Positions 18,410 through 27,446 of a stretch of 64,000 bases of DNA are shown piece by piece. Source of the DNA: Methylocystis sp. H62. Its GTDB lineage: Bacteria > Pseudomonadota > Alphaproteobacteria > Rhizobiales > Beijerinckiaceae. Positions within the stretch are counted from its first letter, which is position 1; every line of letters begins with the position of its first letter. The notes under the pieces were generated by a model. The model saw only the letters and a program-made list of their open reading frames with translations. It searched no databases and was not told where the DNA came from. A program made the position numbers and the translations under genes. The DNA lies in NCBI RefSeq assembly GCF_015709515.1, contig NZ_JADNQZ010000041.1, positions 1 to 64,000 on the forward strand. The letters are read 5' to 3'.

Positions 18410-19687
18410 TTACTTGTCATTGGTTCGCCTCGAGCCCGGTTGAGAATCGCGCATAAGCAACGCTGCAATTAGGCCGGAGAGAAATGTGAGCGCGGCGATC
18501 GTCCTGATCGCCCATGACAGCCCGAAGATATCGGCGATGACTCCCGCGGAGAGCGCGCCGATCGCGTAGCCGAGATCACGCCAAAACCGGTAGACGCTGA
18601 GCGAGCGAGCGCGCCACGATGGATGCGAAGCATCGGAGACGGCAGCGATCAGGCTCGGATACACCATCGCCGTTCCGACCCCTAGCAGCAGGCTGCCGAT
18701 CAGCCAAAATTCGAACTCACGTGTTGCCGCGGTCAGAAACAGACCCGCCGCCTGGACCCACATCCCCGCGACGATCAGGCCTTTGCGTCCCCAGCGATCG
18801 CTTAAGGGGCCGGTCGCGATCTGGAGAATGCCCCATGTCGCCGGGTACACGGCTTTGAGAATGCCGATCCGCTCGACGCCGAGGCCGAAGGCGGCGAAGA
18901 ACAGCGGGAAAATGCCCCAGCTCATGCCATCGTTCAGATTGTTGACGAGTCCGGCTTGGGATGCCGCGAAGAGATTGCGATCACGGAACGAGGTCAGTGT
19001 GAACACCTCCCAGAAGCCGATCGCTGCGGCTTCACGCGGGCTGTCGCCGATTTCCAGGCGAACGTGGTCGCGCGTGTCGCGGACGAGAAGGGTGGAGAGT
19101 AGCGCGCCAGCAATCGCGTAGCCGACGCCCAGATAGATCGGCACTGGACGGAGCCCGTACTCCGCAGCGAGGTAACCCGTGAGAAAGGCGGTCACGCCGA
19201 CCGCGAGATAGCCGGCGGACTCGTTGAGGCCGACCGCCAGGCCGCGCGACTTCGGCCCGACGAGGTCGACCTTCATGATGACGGTCATCGACCAGGCGAG
19301 GCCCTGATTTATGCCGAGCAGCGCATTGGCGGCGATAACCCATCCCCAGCTCGGCGCCCACATGATCATGAAGGGAACTGGAAGTCCGAATAGCCATCCG
19401 AGGATCAGCACACGTTTGCGACCCCACACGTCGGCGAGATGTCCCGAGACGAGATTGGCGAAGGCTTTGATTACGCCGAAGCTGACGATGAAAGAGACCA
19501 CGAGTGTGGTCGACTCGATTCTGAACTCCTCGGAGCCGATCAGCGGCACGACCGTGCGCTCGATCCCAACCATCCCGCCGACGAAGGCGTTGATCAGAAC
19601 AAGCAATGAGAACTGTCGCCAATTGGCGCGCAGCCCGAGGCTTATGGCGCTGGCTCGGAGCGACGGGTTACCGTCGACCGCACTCAT
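18410..19687 (-). CDS. Major facilitator superfamily transporter
   Basis: A 425-residue transporter with about twelve membrane helices. The loop after helix 2 contains the MFS signature in GHLADVWGRKRVLI, and a second copy occurs in the C-terminal half (GPLSDRWGRKGLIV). Helix 1 is LLVLINAFVGGMVGIERTVVPLI. Substrate cannot be inferred; in this operon an exporter of a sulfur compound or toxic thiophile is reasonable. The ATG at 19685-19687 overlaps the stop of the metallo-hydrolase gene in ATGA. Confidence 0.88.
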   Translation of the reverse strand: MSAVDGNPSLRASAISLGLRANWRQFSLLVLINAFVGGMVGIERTVVPLIGSEEFRIESTTLVVSFIVSFGVIKAFANLVSGHLADVWGRKRVLILGWLFGLPVPFMIMWAPSWGWVIAANALLGINQGLAWSMTVIMKVDLVGPKSRGLAVGLNESAGYLAVGVTAFLTGYLAAEYGLRPVPIYLGVGYAIAGALLSTLLVRDTRDHVRLEIGDSPREAAAIGFWEVFTLTSFRDRNLFAASQAGLVNNLNDGMSWGIFPLFFAAFGLGVERIGILKAVYPATWGILQIATGPLSDRWGRKGLIVAGMWVQAAGLFLTAATREFEFWLIGSLLLGVGTAMVYPSLIAAVSDASHPSWRARSLSVYRFWRDLGYAIGALSAGVIADIFGLSWAIRTIAALTFLSGLIAALLMRDSQPGSRRTNDK

Positions 19688-20424
19688 TCCGCCGCCGCCA
19701 TCAATCCCGAGTTGATTGCGCGGATGTGGGCGGCTTGCGGCGGCGGTGGCGGCACATCGGCGACCATGGCGCGCACGAAGGCGTCTTCGTCGTCGATACC
19801 GAACGCCTTGTTGTGGCGCCTCTCGAAGCCGATCGTGGACATCGGCTTGCCACTCAAGCTGCGGCCGCACACCGAACCGGAATACGCTCCGGGCAATACT
19901 TCGAGATAATCAGGGAGGCATTTGAGTCTTTGCGCGCTGCGGAACAGGGCGCGTGCGCCTTCCTCCGCGCTCGTGGCAAGCTCGGTTCTGCCGAGGTCGC
20001 CCACCATGAGCGTGTGACCCGTCAGCGCGAGCCATGGCTCGTCGGCCCGCGTTTGATCTGCAACCAGAAGCGAGATGTGCTCGGGGGTATGCCCTGGCGT
20101 GTGCAGAACCTCGATCGAAACGTTCCCGAGTTCGAGCGTTTCGCCGTCGCGAACCCCGCGGAAAGGAAACGTCGCTTGCGCTTCGGCGAAGAGCACGTAT
20201 TCGGCGCCGGCGGCTTCCGCGAGCGCACGGCCGGCAGACAGGTGGTCCGCATGCAAATGCGTATCGATGACATAGCGAATGCGCATGCCGGTCTCTTCGG
20301 CGGCGCCAAGATAGGGGGCGATGTCGCCGACAGGATCGACGACGGCCGCGGCGGCGCGCCCCGCGCATCCGAAAAGGTAAGAAAGAGCGACCGGGTCGGA
20401 GTGCAGGAACTGGCGCAAGATCAC
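19684..20424 (-). CDS. Persulfide-dioxygenase-like metallo-beta-lactamase-fold hydrolase
   Basis: A 246-residue enzyme. The metal motif THLHADH is at 55-61, followed by LHTPGHTPEHISLL and a C-terminal PGAYSGSVCGRSLSGKPMSTIG segment typical of the ETHE1/Blh branch that oxidises glutathione persulfide. These enzymes are often encoded with rhodaneses and ArsR-type persulfide sensors, which is the case here. The GTG at 20422-20424 follows GGAGG by 6 bp; an ATG at 20463 in frame is possible. First gene of the operon, divergent from the ArsR-rhodanese regulator. Confidence 0.82.
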   Translation of the reverse strand: MILRQFLHSDPVALSYLFGCAGRAAAAVVDPVGDIAPYLGAAEETGMRIRYVIDTHLHADHLSAGRALAEAAGAEYVLFAEAQATFPFRGVRDGETLELGNVSIEVLHTPGHTPEHISLLVADQTRADEPWLALTGHTLMVGDLGRTELATSAEEGARALFRSAQRLKCLPDYLEVLPGAYSGSVCGRSLSGKPMSTIGFERRHNKAFGIDDEDAFVRAMVADVPPPPPQAAHIRAINSGLMAAAE

Positions 20425-20497
20425 GGGAGGCCTCCGTTTTTGCCTGAAATCTGGGCGGGCCAACGCATCTTGACAAAGCGCCAGCCTGAATTCAAGT

Positions 20498-20509
20498 ATT
20501 CAATTGAAT
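20498..20509. promoter_or_regulatory. Operator-like palindrome between metallo-hydrolase and ArsR-rhodanese genes
   Basis: The perfect 12-bp palindrome ATTCAATTGAAT lies in the 104-bp divergent intergenic region, just upstream of the regulator start. AT-rich palindromes with ATTC/GAAT-type arms are normal binding sites of ArsR-family repressors, including those sensing persulfide. A plus-strand -35-like TTGACA is at 20470-20475. Binding here would block the regulator's own promoter and, across the short gap, the operon promoter. Confidence 0.65.
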
Positions 20510-20528
20510 GAAATATCAAGCGGAAGCG

Positions 20529-21197
20529 ATGTCAAGCCAGAGTCCAAAACAGGCCCTATTCGCCCAGTTCGCCCTTGTCGCAAAAACCTTGGGACATGCT
20601 CATCGTCTGGAACTGCTGGAACAGCTTGCCCAGGGCGAGCGCAGCGTCGAGGTTCTCGCCCAGAAGACGGGTCTGTCGATCGCCAACGCCTCGCAGCATC
20701 TCCAGCACATGCGGCGCGCCGGCATGGTGACCACAAGGCGAGACGGCAAGTTCGTCTATTACCGCCTTGCCGACGACGCCGTTCTCGACTTGCTGGCGGC
20801 GCTGGGCGGGCTCGCTGAGCGCAACATGGCCGAAGTCGAACGGCTCATGCGCTGCTATTTTCATGATCGCGACGCAATGGAAGCCGTCTCTCGCGAGGAG
20901 CTGCTGCGGCGAATTCGCGCCGGGACAATCACTGTGCTCGACGTGCGGCCCGAAGATGAATTCGCCCTGGGCCATCTGCCCGGAGCGATGAACATCCCGC
21001 TGCGCGCGCTTGAGGCGCGACTCGCCGAATTCGACCCCTCGCGGGAAATTGTCGCCTATTGCCGCGGCCCCTATTGCGTCCACTCCTTCGAGGCGGTCGC
21101 CGCCTTACGCGCACGAGGATTCAAAGTTCGCCGTCTGCAAGACGGTCTTCCAGAATGGCGCGCCGCCGGCCTGCCGGTCGTTACTAGTCATGCATGA
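20529..21197 (+). CDS. ArsR-family regulator fused to a rhodanese domain
   Basis: A 222-residue regulator. Residues about 5-95 form an ArsR winged helix (LAQKTGLSIANASQHLQHMRRAGMV is the recognition region). Residues about 115-215 form a rhodanese domain with active-site loop YCRGPYC, which can hold a persulfide. The canonical paired sensor cysteines of BigR/SqrR are not obvious in the ArsR half, apart from one in LMRCYFHD, so the rhodanese cysteine may be the sensor. The ATG at 20529 is chosen because GGAAG precedes it and an upstream ATG at 20508 overlaps the palindrome. Confidence 0.85.
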   Translation: MSSQSPKQALFAQFALVAKTLGHAHRLELLEQLAQGERSVEVLAQKTGLSIANASQHLQHMRRAGMVTTRRDGKFVYYRLADDAVLDLLAALGGLAERNMAEVERLMRCYFHDRDAMEAVSREELLRRIRAGTITVLDVRPEDEFALGHLPGAMNIPLRALEARLAEFDPSREIVAYCRGPYCVHSFEAVAALRARGFKVRRLQDGLPEWRAAGLPVVTSHA

Positions 21198-21329
21198 TCC
21201 GCACGAACCAGCCCAGCATCGTTGAACAGAATGGGGCTAAATGCGAAAGCGGGGCTTCGCGCTCGAATTGAAAGGAGTGGGTTGGCGTCGTCGTGTCTGC
21301 GAGTTTTTCCAATGCGCCTTAGAAAAATG

Positions 21330-21863
21330 TCATCGATGTTTCCACGACGATTGTTCCGCGGGGAGCTCGCGGAGCGGATCGAGCGCTGCGACTTTCGTCG
21401 TTTCTTCGATATTCCAGCGCCACAGGACAAGGTTGAAACCAGCGGCCTGAACCGAGGGGACGCGAATCCCATCGACATTTTCTCTCAGCAGGCGTTCGGC
21501 GATCGACCATGTCGGAGGCGCCCGTTTCTCGACAAAGGCGATATGTTTCCATGGCGCGCGCAAGGCCGCGGTGTCGATACCCAATGTCTGAAGGGTTCGA
21601 GCGTCGGCGAGGTCGGCGATCCGCTCGCTTTGAACGTCGTAAGCGCAAAGCGTTCCCGGTCGGATGCCGAGATCCTGCTCGTATTCGGCGACCGCCGTCG
21701 AAAACTCTTCCGACATATAGAGAGCTGGCATGCCGGGAGAATTGAACCGTCCGCCGCGCAACGCCGCACCGGCGCCGTTCAACGGATCATGCGCCCACTT
21801 GGGCGCGAGCATTCGCCAATAGCGGCGAGCGATCGGAATCGTCCGCACGCGCTTGGCGGTCAC
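21330..21863 (-). CDS. RES-domain toxin
   Basis: A 177-residue RES protein, a toxin family that degrades NAD+. The conserved segments RGGRFNSPGMPALYMSEE and AEYEQDLGIRPGTLCAYDV contain the Arg, Tyr/Glu and Ser positions of the family. The GTG at 21861-21863 overlaps the antitoxin stop in GTGA, giving coupled translation in the usual antitoxin-then-toxin order. Length is normal and no damage is visible, so the pair is probably active and could stabilise the plasmid. Confidence 0.87.
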   Translation of the reverse strand: MTAKRVRTIPIARRYWRMLAPKWAHDPLNGAGAALRGGRFNSPGMPALYMSEEFSTAVAEYEQDLGIRPGTLCAYDVQSERIADLADARTLQTLGIDTAALRAPWKHIAFVEKRAPPTWSIAERLLRENVDGIRVPSVQAAGFNLVLWRWNIEETTKVAALDPLRELPAEQSSWKHR

Positions 21864-22222
21864 GCGTAGGCGCCCTCGCGTAAGAGGTCGAGATGGGCGA
21901 GAACGGCGTCGCTGTGGCCGGCGGCGACCAGCTCCTCCGCCGTTTGTCCATCGAAACCCGCCAGCGGCTGATGCTTGAACCAGACGATCGCGCGGCCCTG
22001 GTCGCCGCCGAGAAGTTCGGTTGCGGTCGTGATGATCCGGGCGATATCGCCCAGGCGCTCTTGCACCACCGGCGAATCCGGATGCTGGGCGAGAGTGTTG
22101 CGGTGGACCTTGGCCAGGCGGGCGATCTTGGCGAGCGGCACATGCAGAGCCTCGCTCACCCGCTGCGGCGAGATAAAGCCGCCGCGCCGGTCGGTCACTT
22201 GATCGAGGAAGGCGCTGAGCAT
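21860..22222 (-). CDS. Xre/MbcA/ParS-type antitoxin for the RES toxin
   Basis: A 120-residue antitoxin. The N-terminal half has an Xre-like helix-turn-helix (ISPQRVSEALHVPLAKIARL). The C-terminal half matches the toxin-binding DUF2384 domain (GDQGRAIVWFKHQPLAGFDG, with TAEELVAAGHSDAVLAHLD at the end). It neutralises the RES protein encoded immediately downstream and probably represses the pair. It is transcribed in the same direction as, and about 65 bp downstream of, the end of the conjugation operon. Confidence 0.87.
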   Translation of the reverse strand: MLSAFLDQVTDRRGGFISPQRVSEALHVPLAKIARLAKVHRNTLAQHPDSPVVQERLGDIARIITTATELLGGDQGRAIVWFKHQPLAGFDGQTAEELVAAGHSDAVLAHLDLLREGAYA

Positions 22223-22287
22223 GCCGAACGGTCCTTTGTGCTTGATATGGGCAATATAAGCACATTTCAGGCACTATTTCAAGGCCG

Positions 22288-23115
22288 TCAGCGATTCCTG
22301 CCGCGCTGCTCGGCGCGATCTGTCTCGCGGGTCCTTCTGGCGGCCTTGCTCATTGGCTCACGCGATGGCGAGGCTTTTCTCTCGATTATTTCCGCTCGGT
22401 CAAATCGAGCCCCGCGACGGCGATGATGCGCCAGGCGCTCGCGCGCGGCGTCGAGAACACGCTTGCGCGCTTCCGGGTCTTTCGGGAAGGCCGCGAGGGC
22501 CACGCGTTCGATGAGGGCAAGGTGCGAGCGTGCGTTCCGGTCGCTGCTTCCACTTGCGCGATCCCGCTCCGTTGGAGCAGACGACGAGCGCTGCATTTGC
22601 TGTGACATTGCCTTTGATCCGTCACGCGCGAAGGCAGGCGCCTTGTCGCCCCGCTCGAATCCCCTCTGCGTTTTTGCGAGCGCCGCGCGATCGAGCTCTG
22701 TCGGCTCGTAACCCTTCGCCTCGATCCCACGCGCCGATGCGGCGAGCCACGCCTCTCTGCGGAATTCCATCGAGCCAGTCAGTTCGATCCTTTCCCAGCC
22801 GCGATGCGCGGCGATGGCGACCATGTCGCGGACGATCTCGATGCTGGCCACCTGTGTGACGAGGTGGTCGCGGCCGGCCTTCGCCACCAGATATTCGCCG
22901 CCTCGGTCGGCGTAAATCCTCGCTTCCGCCGCGTCGATCTCCACCACGTAATATTTGCGGCGCAGATGCGCGGGCAAATGATCGAACTCGGCTGCGCCGC
23001 TCGATCTCGAAGCCGCGCGTCGATTGGTGGCGAGCTCCGTCCGTTTGTCGTCGCCGTCTCGCGCGACTCGCTTCAGTTCGAACGCGCGGCTGTCGTCTCT
23101 CGCCTTCTCAGCCAC
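22288..23115 (-). CDS. LPD7-domain conjugation-associated protein
   Basis: A 275-residue, strongly basic and acidic hydrophilic protein. Residues about 45-140 match the large polyvalent-protein-associated domain 7 (LRRKYYVVEIDAAEARIYAD, IVRDMVAIAAHRGWERIELTG, EFRREAWLAASARGIEAKGY), which is usually found in relaxases and conjugation proteins. The C-terminal half is disordered and rich in Arg, Ser and Glu. The GTG start overlaps the end of the coupling-protein gene by 8 bp, so it is the last gene of the transfer operon and may assist relaxosome docking. Confidence 0.72.
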   Translation of the reverse strand: MAEKARDDSRAFELKRVARDGDDKRTELATNRRAASRSSGAAEFDHLPAHLRRKYYVVEIDAAEARIYADRGGEYLVAKAGRDHLVTQVASIEIVRDMVAIAAHRGWERIELTGSMEFRREAWLAASARGIEAKGYEPTELDRAALAKTQRGFERGDKAPAFARDGSKAMSQQMQRSSSAPTERDRASGSSDRNARSHLALIERVALAAFPKDPEARKRVLDAARERLAHHRRRGARFDRAEIIERKASPSREPMSKAARRTRETDRAEQRGRNR

Positions 23116-25117
23116 GGCTCATCTCCCGATTTCGCTTGCGCCGCTGACCGCGCCCTGATGCGCCCTTCGCTACCGCGTCTTCGGCCTCCGCCGGCTGGTT
23201 CGCCTCGGTCGACTCGGAACTCTCGTCATAGCGCGCGGCGCCGTCGATATAGCCCGACACCCAGGCGTTCAGCGCTTCCTCCGAAACGTTCTCCAGATCG
23301 AGCGGCACGTCGGCGAGGCTCGAGAGCGCGTCGGCCGGGATCGACGCTGGGTCGTCGATTTCCGCCTCGGTCAGTGGACGACGAATGACGATGGCGCGCA
23401 ATTCCGCAACGTCCTGCCTCAGCTGCAGAAGCTGGGAGGCGAGCGCCGCACCCGTCGCCGCCGGCATCGGTTCGATCATGGGAGGCGGCGCGAGCCGCGC
23501 CGTGAAGCGGCGATCTTCATGGTAGACGAGCTTATCGGCTAAGATTGGCGGTATGCCGGCCATCAGCACGAAGGCCTTGCTTTTTGCGACGAGTTTCAGT
23601 TCTTGCGGCAGGAGCAGGGGGCGTCTGTGATCCGAGACCGTCTCCGAGCGGGAGCGGTTGGAGAGGCCCCAGGGCCGCGAGCGGCTCTTCGCCTCTACGG
23701 TCTGCGTGCCGAAACGTTCCGAGAGCTCCACGGCGACATCGTGCTCCTTTGGCGCGAAGACGATCTCGACAGCGTGGTTGGTCAAGAAATTCTTGGCTTC
23801 GTCGATGCCGTAGATCGCGCGTAGCTGCGAGGGGCTCTGCAAGATCGTCAGAAGCCTTATGCCATAGCCGGCGACGAAGGCGACGCTCTTCGCCAGCACG
23901 CCGACATGACCGAGAGACGGGAATTCGTCGAGAAGGAGCAAGAGCTGACGCGAATGCGCCGGATTGTGCTCGGGCAATTCGCGGGCGTTGAGATCGACGA
24001 CCTGCTGGAAGAAGAGATTGAGGAGCGGCGCCAGCCGGTCGAGATTGTCGGGCGTGACCGCGAGATAGATCGAGATTGATTCGCTGCGCAATTTGCTCAG
24101 ATCGAAATCGCTCGCCGCCGTCGCGGCGTCGATGCGCGGATTGAGCCAGAGCCCGAGGCGGGCGGTGACGGTCTTGCGAACTGATTGCAGCGTGTTTTCC
24201 GAGGCGGCGATGAAGTCGTTGAGCGCCGCGACGCAAGGCGCCGAGAGCTGCTCCGGGCCTGTTGTTCGCGCCTTCATGACACTCTCGAAATGCGCCTTCA
24301 CATCGCTCGCCGCCGTCAATTGGCGCAGGATTTCGCCGATGGTGAAGGGCAGCTGCGGCGTTTCGGCGACATAGCCGCCGATGGCGATGAAGGCCGAACG
24401 CGCCGCTTCTGTCCAGAACGGATCGCCACGCGGATCAGGCGGAAACAGCATGCCGGCGATCCTCTGCAGATCGTCATAGAGATCGGCCGGATCGCGGCGC
24501 GCGGCTGAGAGCGGATTATAGCGCGCCGTGCGGCCCTCGGGGTCCAAGGGATCGAAGAGATGGACCTTTTGGCCGTGCGCCGCGCGAAATCCCGCCGTTT
24601 TGACGAAATTCTCCTTCTTGATGTCGAGGACGACGACGCTGTCGGTCCAGGAGAGAAGATTAGGGATGACAACGCCGACGCCCTTGCCGGATCGCGTCGG
24701 CGCATAGACGATGACATGCTCCGCGCCGCCGAAGGTCAAGAGCTTGCCGTTGGTCTGGGCGAGCAACAGACCATGTTTCGCCCGCAAGTCGGCTTGCTCG
24801 ATCTCGCGCGGCGTGGCGAAGCGCGCGGCGCCGTGCAGCGCCCGCGGCCGGGTGCGCAAGATCACGCCGAGCAGACCGAATGTCGCGATGGCGCCGGCCA
24901 GGACGCCGATGGTCAACCAGCGGTCGAGGCGCTTGTCGCTCCCGAAATGCCCCGCCAGCGTCAGAATATCGAATATATGAAAGCCGCCGTCATGTACGCG
25001 CAGCCCGAGCAGCAGAACGTTTGAGGCGACGAAAAGAAAGACCATGGCCGCCAGGAGCGGGAGGCCGGCGTAAAGCGCGAGGCGCGGCCAGGAGTCGGTC
25101 AGCTCAAAACGGATCAT
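23108..25117 (-). CDS. virD4: Type IV coupling protein VirD4/TraG
   Basis: A 669-residue inner-membrane ATPase that delivers the relaxase-DNA complex to the secretion channel. Two N-terminal membrane helices (residues about 12-35 and 66-88) precede the Walker A motif YAPTRSGKGVGVVIPN (138-153), and a Walker B LLLLLDEFPSLG lies near residue 410. The acidic C-terminal tail after residue 600 is a typical cargo-recognition extension. The ATG at 25115-25117 follows GGAG; codons further upstream to 25216 do not look like protein. Sixty-four bp separate it from virB11. Confidence 0.95.
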   Translation of the reverse strand: MIRFELTDSWPRLALYAGLPLLAAMVFLFVASNVLLLGLRVHDGGFHIFDILTLAGHFGSDKRLDRWLTIGVLAGAIATFGLLGVILRTRPRALHGAARFATPREIEQADLRAKHGLLLAQTNGKLLTFGGAEHVIVYAPTRSGKGVGVVIPNLLSWTDSVVVLDIKKENFVKTAGFRAAHGQKVHLFDPLDPEGRTARYNPLSAARRDPADLYDDLQRIAGMLFPPDPRGDPFWTEAARSAFIAIGGYVAETPQLPFTIGEILRQLTAASDVKAHFESVMKARTTGPEQLSAPCVAALNDFIAASENTLQSVRKTVTARLGLWLNPRIDAATAASDFDLSKLRSESISIYLAVTPDNLDRLAPLLNLFFQQVVDLNARELPEHNPAHSRQLLLLLDEFPSLGHVGVLAKSVAFVAGYGIRLLTILQSPSQLRAIYGIDEAKNFLTNHAVEIVFAPKEHDVAVELSERFGTQTVEAKSRSRPWGLSNRSRSETVSDHRRPLLLPQELKLVAKSKAFVLMAGIPPILADKLVYHEDRRFTARLAPPPMIEPMPAATGAALASQLLQLRQDVAELRAIVIRRPLTEAEIDDPASIPADALSSLADVPLDLENVSEEALNAWVSGYIDGAARYDESSESTEANQPAEAEDAVAKGASGRGQRRKRNREMSRG

Positions 25118-25181
25118 GGCGCTTTCTCCGCCTCGGGACGTGATCTTCATGAGGGCGGCGACAATTCTCGCGGTTTGCCCT

Positions 25182-26255
25182 TCAGAACGCATTGAGGCGC
25201 TTGGCCTCGGGATCATAGTGGATTTCCGTGATGCGGTAGCGGCCGTCGCGGCGACAGATCTGCACGACGACGTCGACCGTGAGATGGAGCAGCCGCCTGA
25301 TGTCCTCGCGGGCGAGTTCGCGCCCTTCGGCGCTCTCCTTCACGAGCAGGGTGAGCTGTTCGAAGGCGAGCCGCGCGGAATCGGCATGCACCGTGGTGAT
25401 CGAACCCGGATGGCCGGAATTCACATTGCGCAGATAATAGAAGGCCGTGCCGTCGCGCAGCTCTTGCAAGAGGATGCGATCGGGGCGCATGCGCAGCGCC
25501 GATTCGAGTAATTCGCGAGGGCCGATCCTGGCGACGCCTTGTCCGTCCTTGGCGTAGAGCAGGCGGACATGATTGGGCTGGGGTATGGTGAGTTCCGCCG
25601 CATCCTCGATCGTGAGCATTCGCTCATGCTCCGGGATCAGCGCGACGAGGCCCTTGGCGAGCGTCGTCTTGCCAGATCCCGTCGCCCCGGAAATGACGAT
25701 GTTGCGGCGGCTGGCCACAGCGCGTTCGAGGAAGGCGCGCCATTGACCTGCGTCTCTGAGCCGCACGAGCTCCCGCTCGTCGGCCGAGAGTTCGTCGCTC
25801 GCCTGGCGAACGTCGGCGAAGAGAGAGCGGCGGTCGAATTCGTCGAGGGTCATTGTCAGCGGCGCGACTTTTCGAATCGTGAGGCTGAGCGTGCCCGCGG
25901 GCACGGCGGGTGGGGTGACGATCTGGCAGCGCTCGCCGAAAGGGAGAACGGTCGAAACAATCGGATGGTCGGAGGCGATGTCCTGGCGGGTGAAGGCCGC
26001 GGCGGCGGTCGCGAGATTCATCAGATGCGCGAAGGTGAGGCCCCTGCGCTCAAGGCGCGTCCAGCCAATGGGGCCTTCGGTGAAGACTTCGCCCGGCCGG
26101 TTAACGACGATTTCCGTCAGCTCGGGGTCTGCGAGGAGATCGGCGATCGGCTCGAGGCAGCGCAGCAGAACGCGGCGCTCCGCCGACGGCGCGGCGCCGT
26201 ACATCTCGTCTTGCACGAGAAAATCGTCGAGGGCCGCCGCGCCTTCGCCGCTCAT
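25182..26255 (-). CDS. virB11: VirB11-family secretion ATPase
   Basis: A 357-residue hexameric traffic ATPase at the base of the type IV secretion channel. Walker A GATGSGKT is at 190-197, an Asp box region follows at MLTIEDAAEL, and the His/Walker B region is LLQELRDGTAFYYLRNVNSGHPGSITTVHAD. The ATG at 26253-26255 overlaps the virB10 stop in ATGA, which decides the start over another ATG 15 bp upstream. Confidence 0.95.
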   Translation of the reverse strand: MSGEGAAALDDFLVQDEMYGAAPSAERRVLLRCLEPIADLLADPELTEIVVNRPGEVFTEGPIGWTRLERRGLTFAHLMNLATAAAAFTRQDIASDHPIVSTVLPFGERCQIVTPPAVPAGTLSLTIRKVAPLTMTLDEFDRRSLFADVRQASDELSADERELVRLRDAGQWRAFLERAVASRRNIVISGATGSGKTTLAKGLVALIPEHERMLTIEDAAELTIPQPNHVRLLYAKDGQGVARIGPRELLESALRMRPDRILLQELRDGTAFYYLRNVNSGHPGSITTVHADSARLAFEQLTLLVKESAEGRELAREDIRRLLHLTVDVVVQICRRDGRYRITEIHYDPEAKRLNAF

Positions 26256-27409
26256 GGCTTGGTGACCCATTGCGGCCCCGTGACGCCGCCTACAATTGTG
26301 CGATCGAGAATTTGGGTGCGGCCCTCGACGATCCGAAGGCGATACACGGAAGAGAAGTCGAGATCGCGGGCGACGAAGATCGAGACGAGCTCGCCCTGGT
26401 TCTTATAAAGCGTCGGCGGAATGTTGATCGATTGTTCGGTGGCGATCGCCGCCGCGCTCTGTCCAGAGTTCTGGATCGAATTCACCTGGACATTGGCTTG
26501 CGACAGCCGATTGGCGGCGATTTGTCCGGCATCGTTGACGATCGACAGCAGCAGGGCGCCGCCAAATCGTTCGAAGAAATGATTGTCGACCTCGCCGTCG
26601 AAACCGGAGCGCCCGAGCGCGTCGGTCGCGAGGCTTGAGAGCGCAACGATCACCCCGGTCGGCGTCTTGGCCCGGGTCCAAAGGACGAACATGCGCTTTG
26701 AGCCGCGCCGCACATTGCCGCGATATTCGCCGACAATCTGCGTGCCCTTCTCCATCAGCACGACTTGGCCAGAGTCCGACATGACGTCGCGTTCGACGAC
26801 GCAGGAGACGAACCCCGCCACGTCCGAGGACATGGCGGTCTCCAGCACGCAAGGAATGGCGGTCCCCTGCGTGACGATCAGATGGCGATTGGGCAGCCGC
26901 GCCGCGCGCACCCCGTCGAGCGTGGTGGGCTTGAGTTTACTCGCGAGCTCGTTGGGCGCTTCGGGAGGACCATAGCCGTTTGGGTAAATTGAACCCGTAG
27001 GCTCAGGATCTACGCCGGGAAATGGAGCGGTCGGCGCACCCGCCCGCGTCTGGGGCGGGCGATTGAAAGCGAGCACCGGGGCGCGCCGCGCGCTGTCCAT
27101 GAGTTCGTCGGCTTTGGACCGCTCGGGAGGGGCCGGCATTGCGATTGGAAGCGCCGCCGGCTCCACTCGAGCCGCAGGCGGATCGCGCGGGCGTTCGAAT
27201 GCGCTCGCGACAGTAATCATCGGCTTCTGGCGCGCCTCGGCTTCGGCCGGCGCGCGCTTCCAGCTCGCCCACAACACGAGGCCGCACAGCGTGACGAGAC
27301 CTACAACGCCCAGCCCCTTGCGCCACGGCAGCGTCGTATCACTATCAGACGAGACGGGCGTGATCCGGCGCTCCTGATCGAGCCGACTGGCGGCGGGGTC
27401 TTCATTCAT
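26252..27409 (-). CDS. virB10: VirB10 channel scaffold protein
   Basis: A 385-residue TrbI/VirB10 protein spanning both membranes. It has a short cytoplasmic start, one membrane helix (residues about 31-48, GLGVVGLVTLCGLVLWAS) and a proline-rich periplasmic stretch. The C-terminal beta-barrel domain contains TQGTAIPCVLETAMSSDVAGFVSC, GTQIVGEYRG and the antenna region before INIPPTLYKNQGE. The ATG at 27407-27409 starts a typical N-terminus; upstream codons in the same frame run antisense-like into virB9. Confidence 0.94.
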   Translation of the reverse strand: MNEDPAASRLDQERRITPVSSDSDTTLPWRKGLGVVGLVTLCGLVLWASWKRAPAEAEARQKPMITVASAFERPRDPPAARVEPAALPIAMPAPPERSKADELMDSARRAPVLAFNRPPQTRAGAPTAPFPGVDPEPTGSIYPNGYGPPEAPNELASKLKPTTLDGVRAARLPNRHLIVTQGTAIPCVLETAMSSDVAGFVSCVVERDVMSDSGQVVLMEKGTQIVGEYRGNVRRGSKRMFVLWTRAKTPTGVIVALSSLATDALGRSGFDGEVDNHFFERFGGALLLSIVNDAGQIAANRLSQANVQVNSIQNSGQSAAAIATEQSINIPPTLYKNQGELVSIFVARDLDFSSVYRLRIVEGRTQILDRTIVGGVTGPQWVTKP

Positions 27410-27446
27410 CGTGGTTGCTTTCTCGAATATGGTTGCGAGTTGACGC

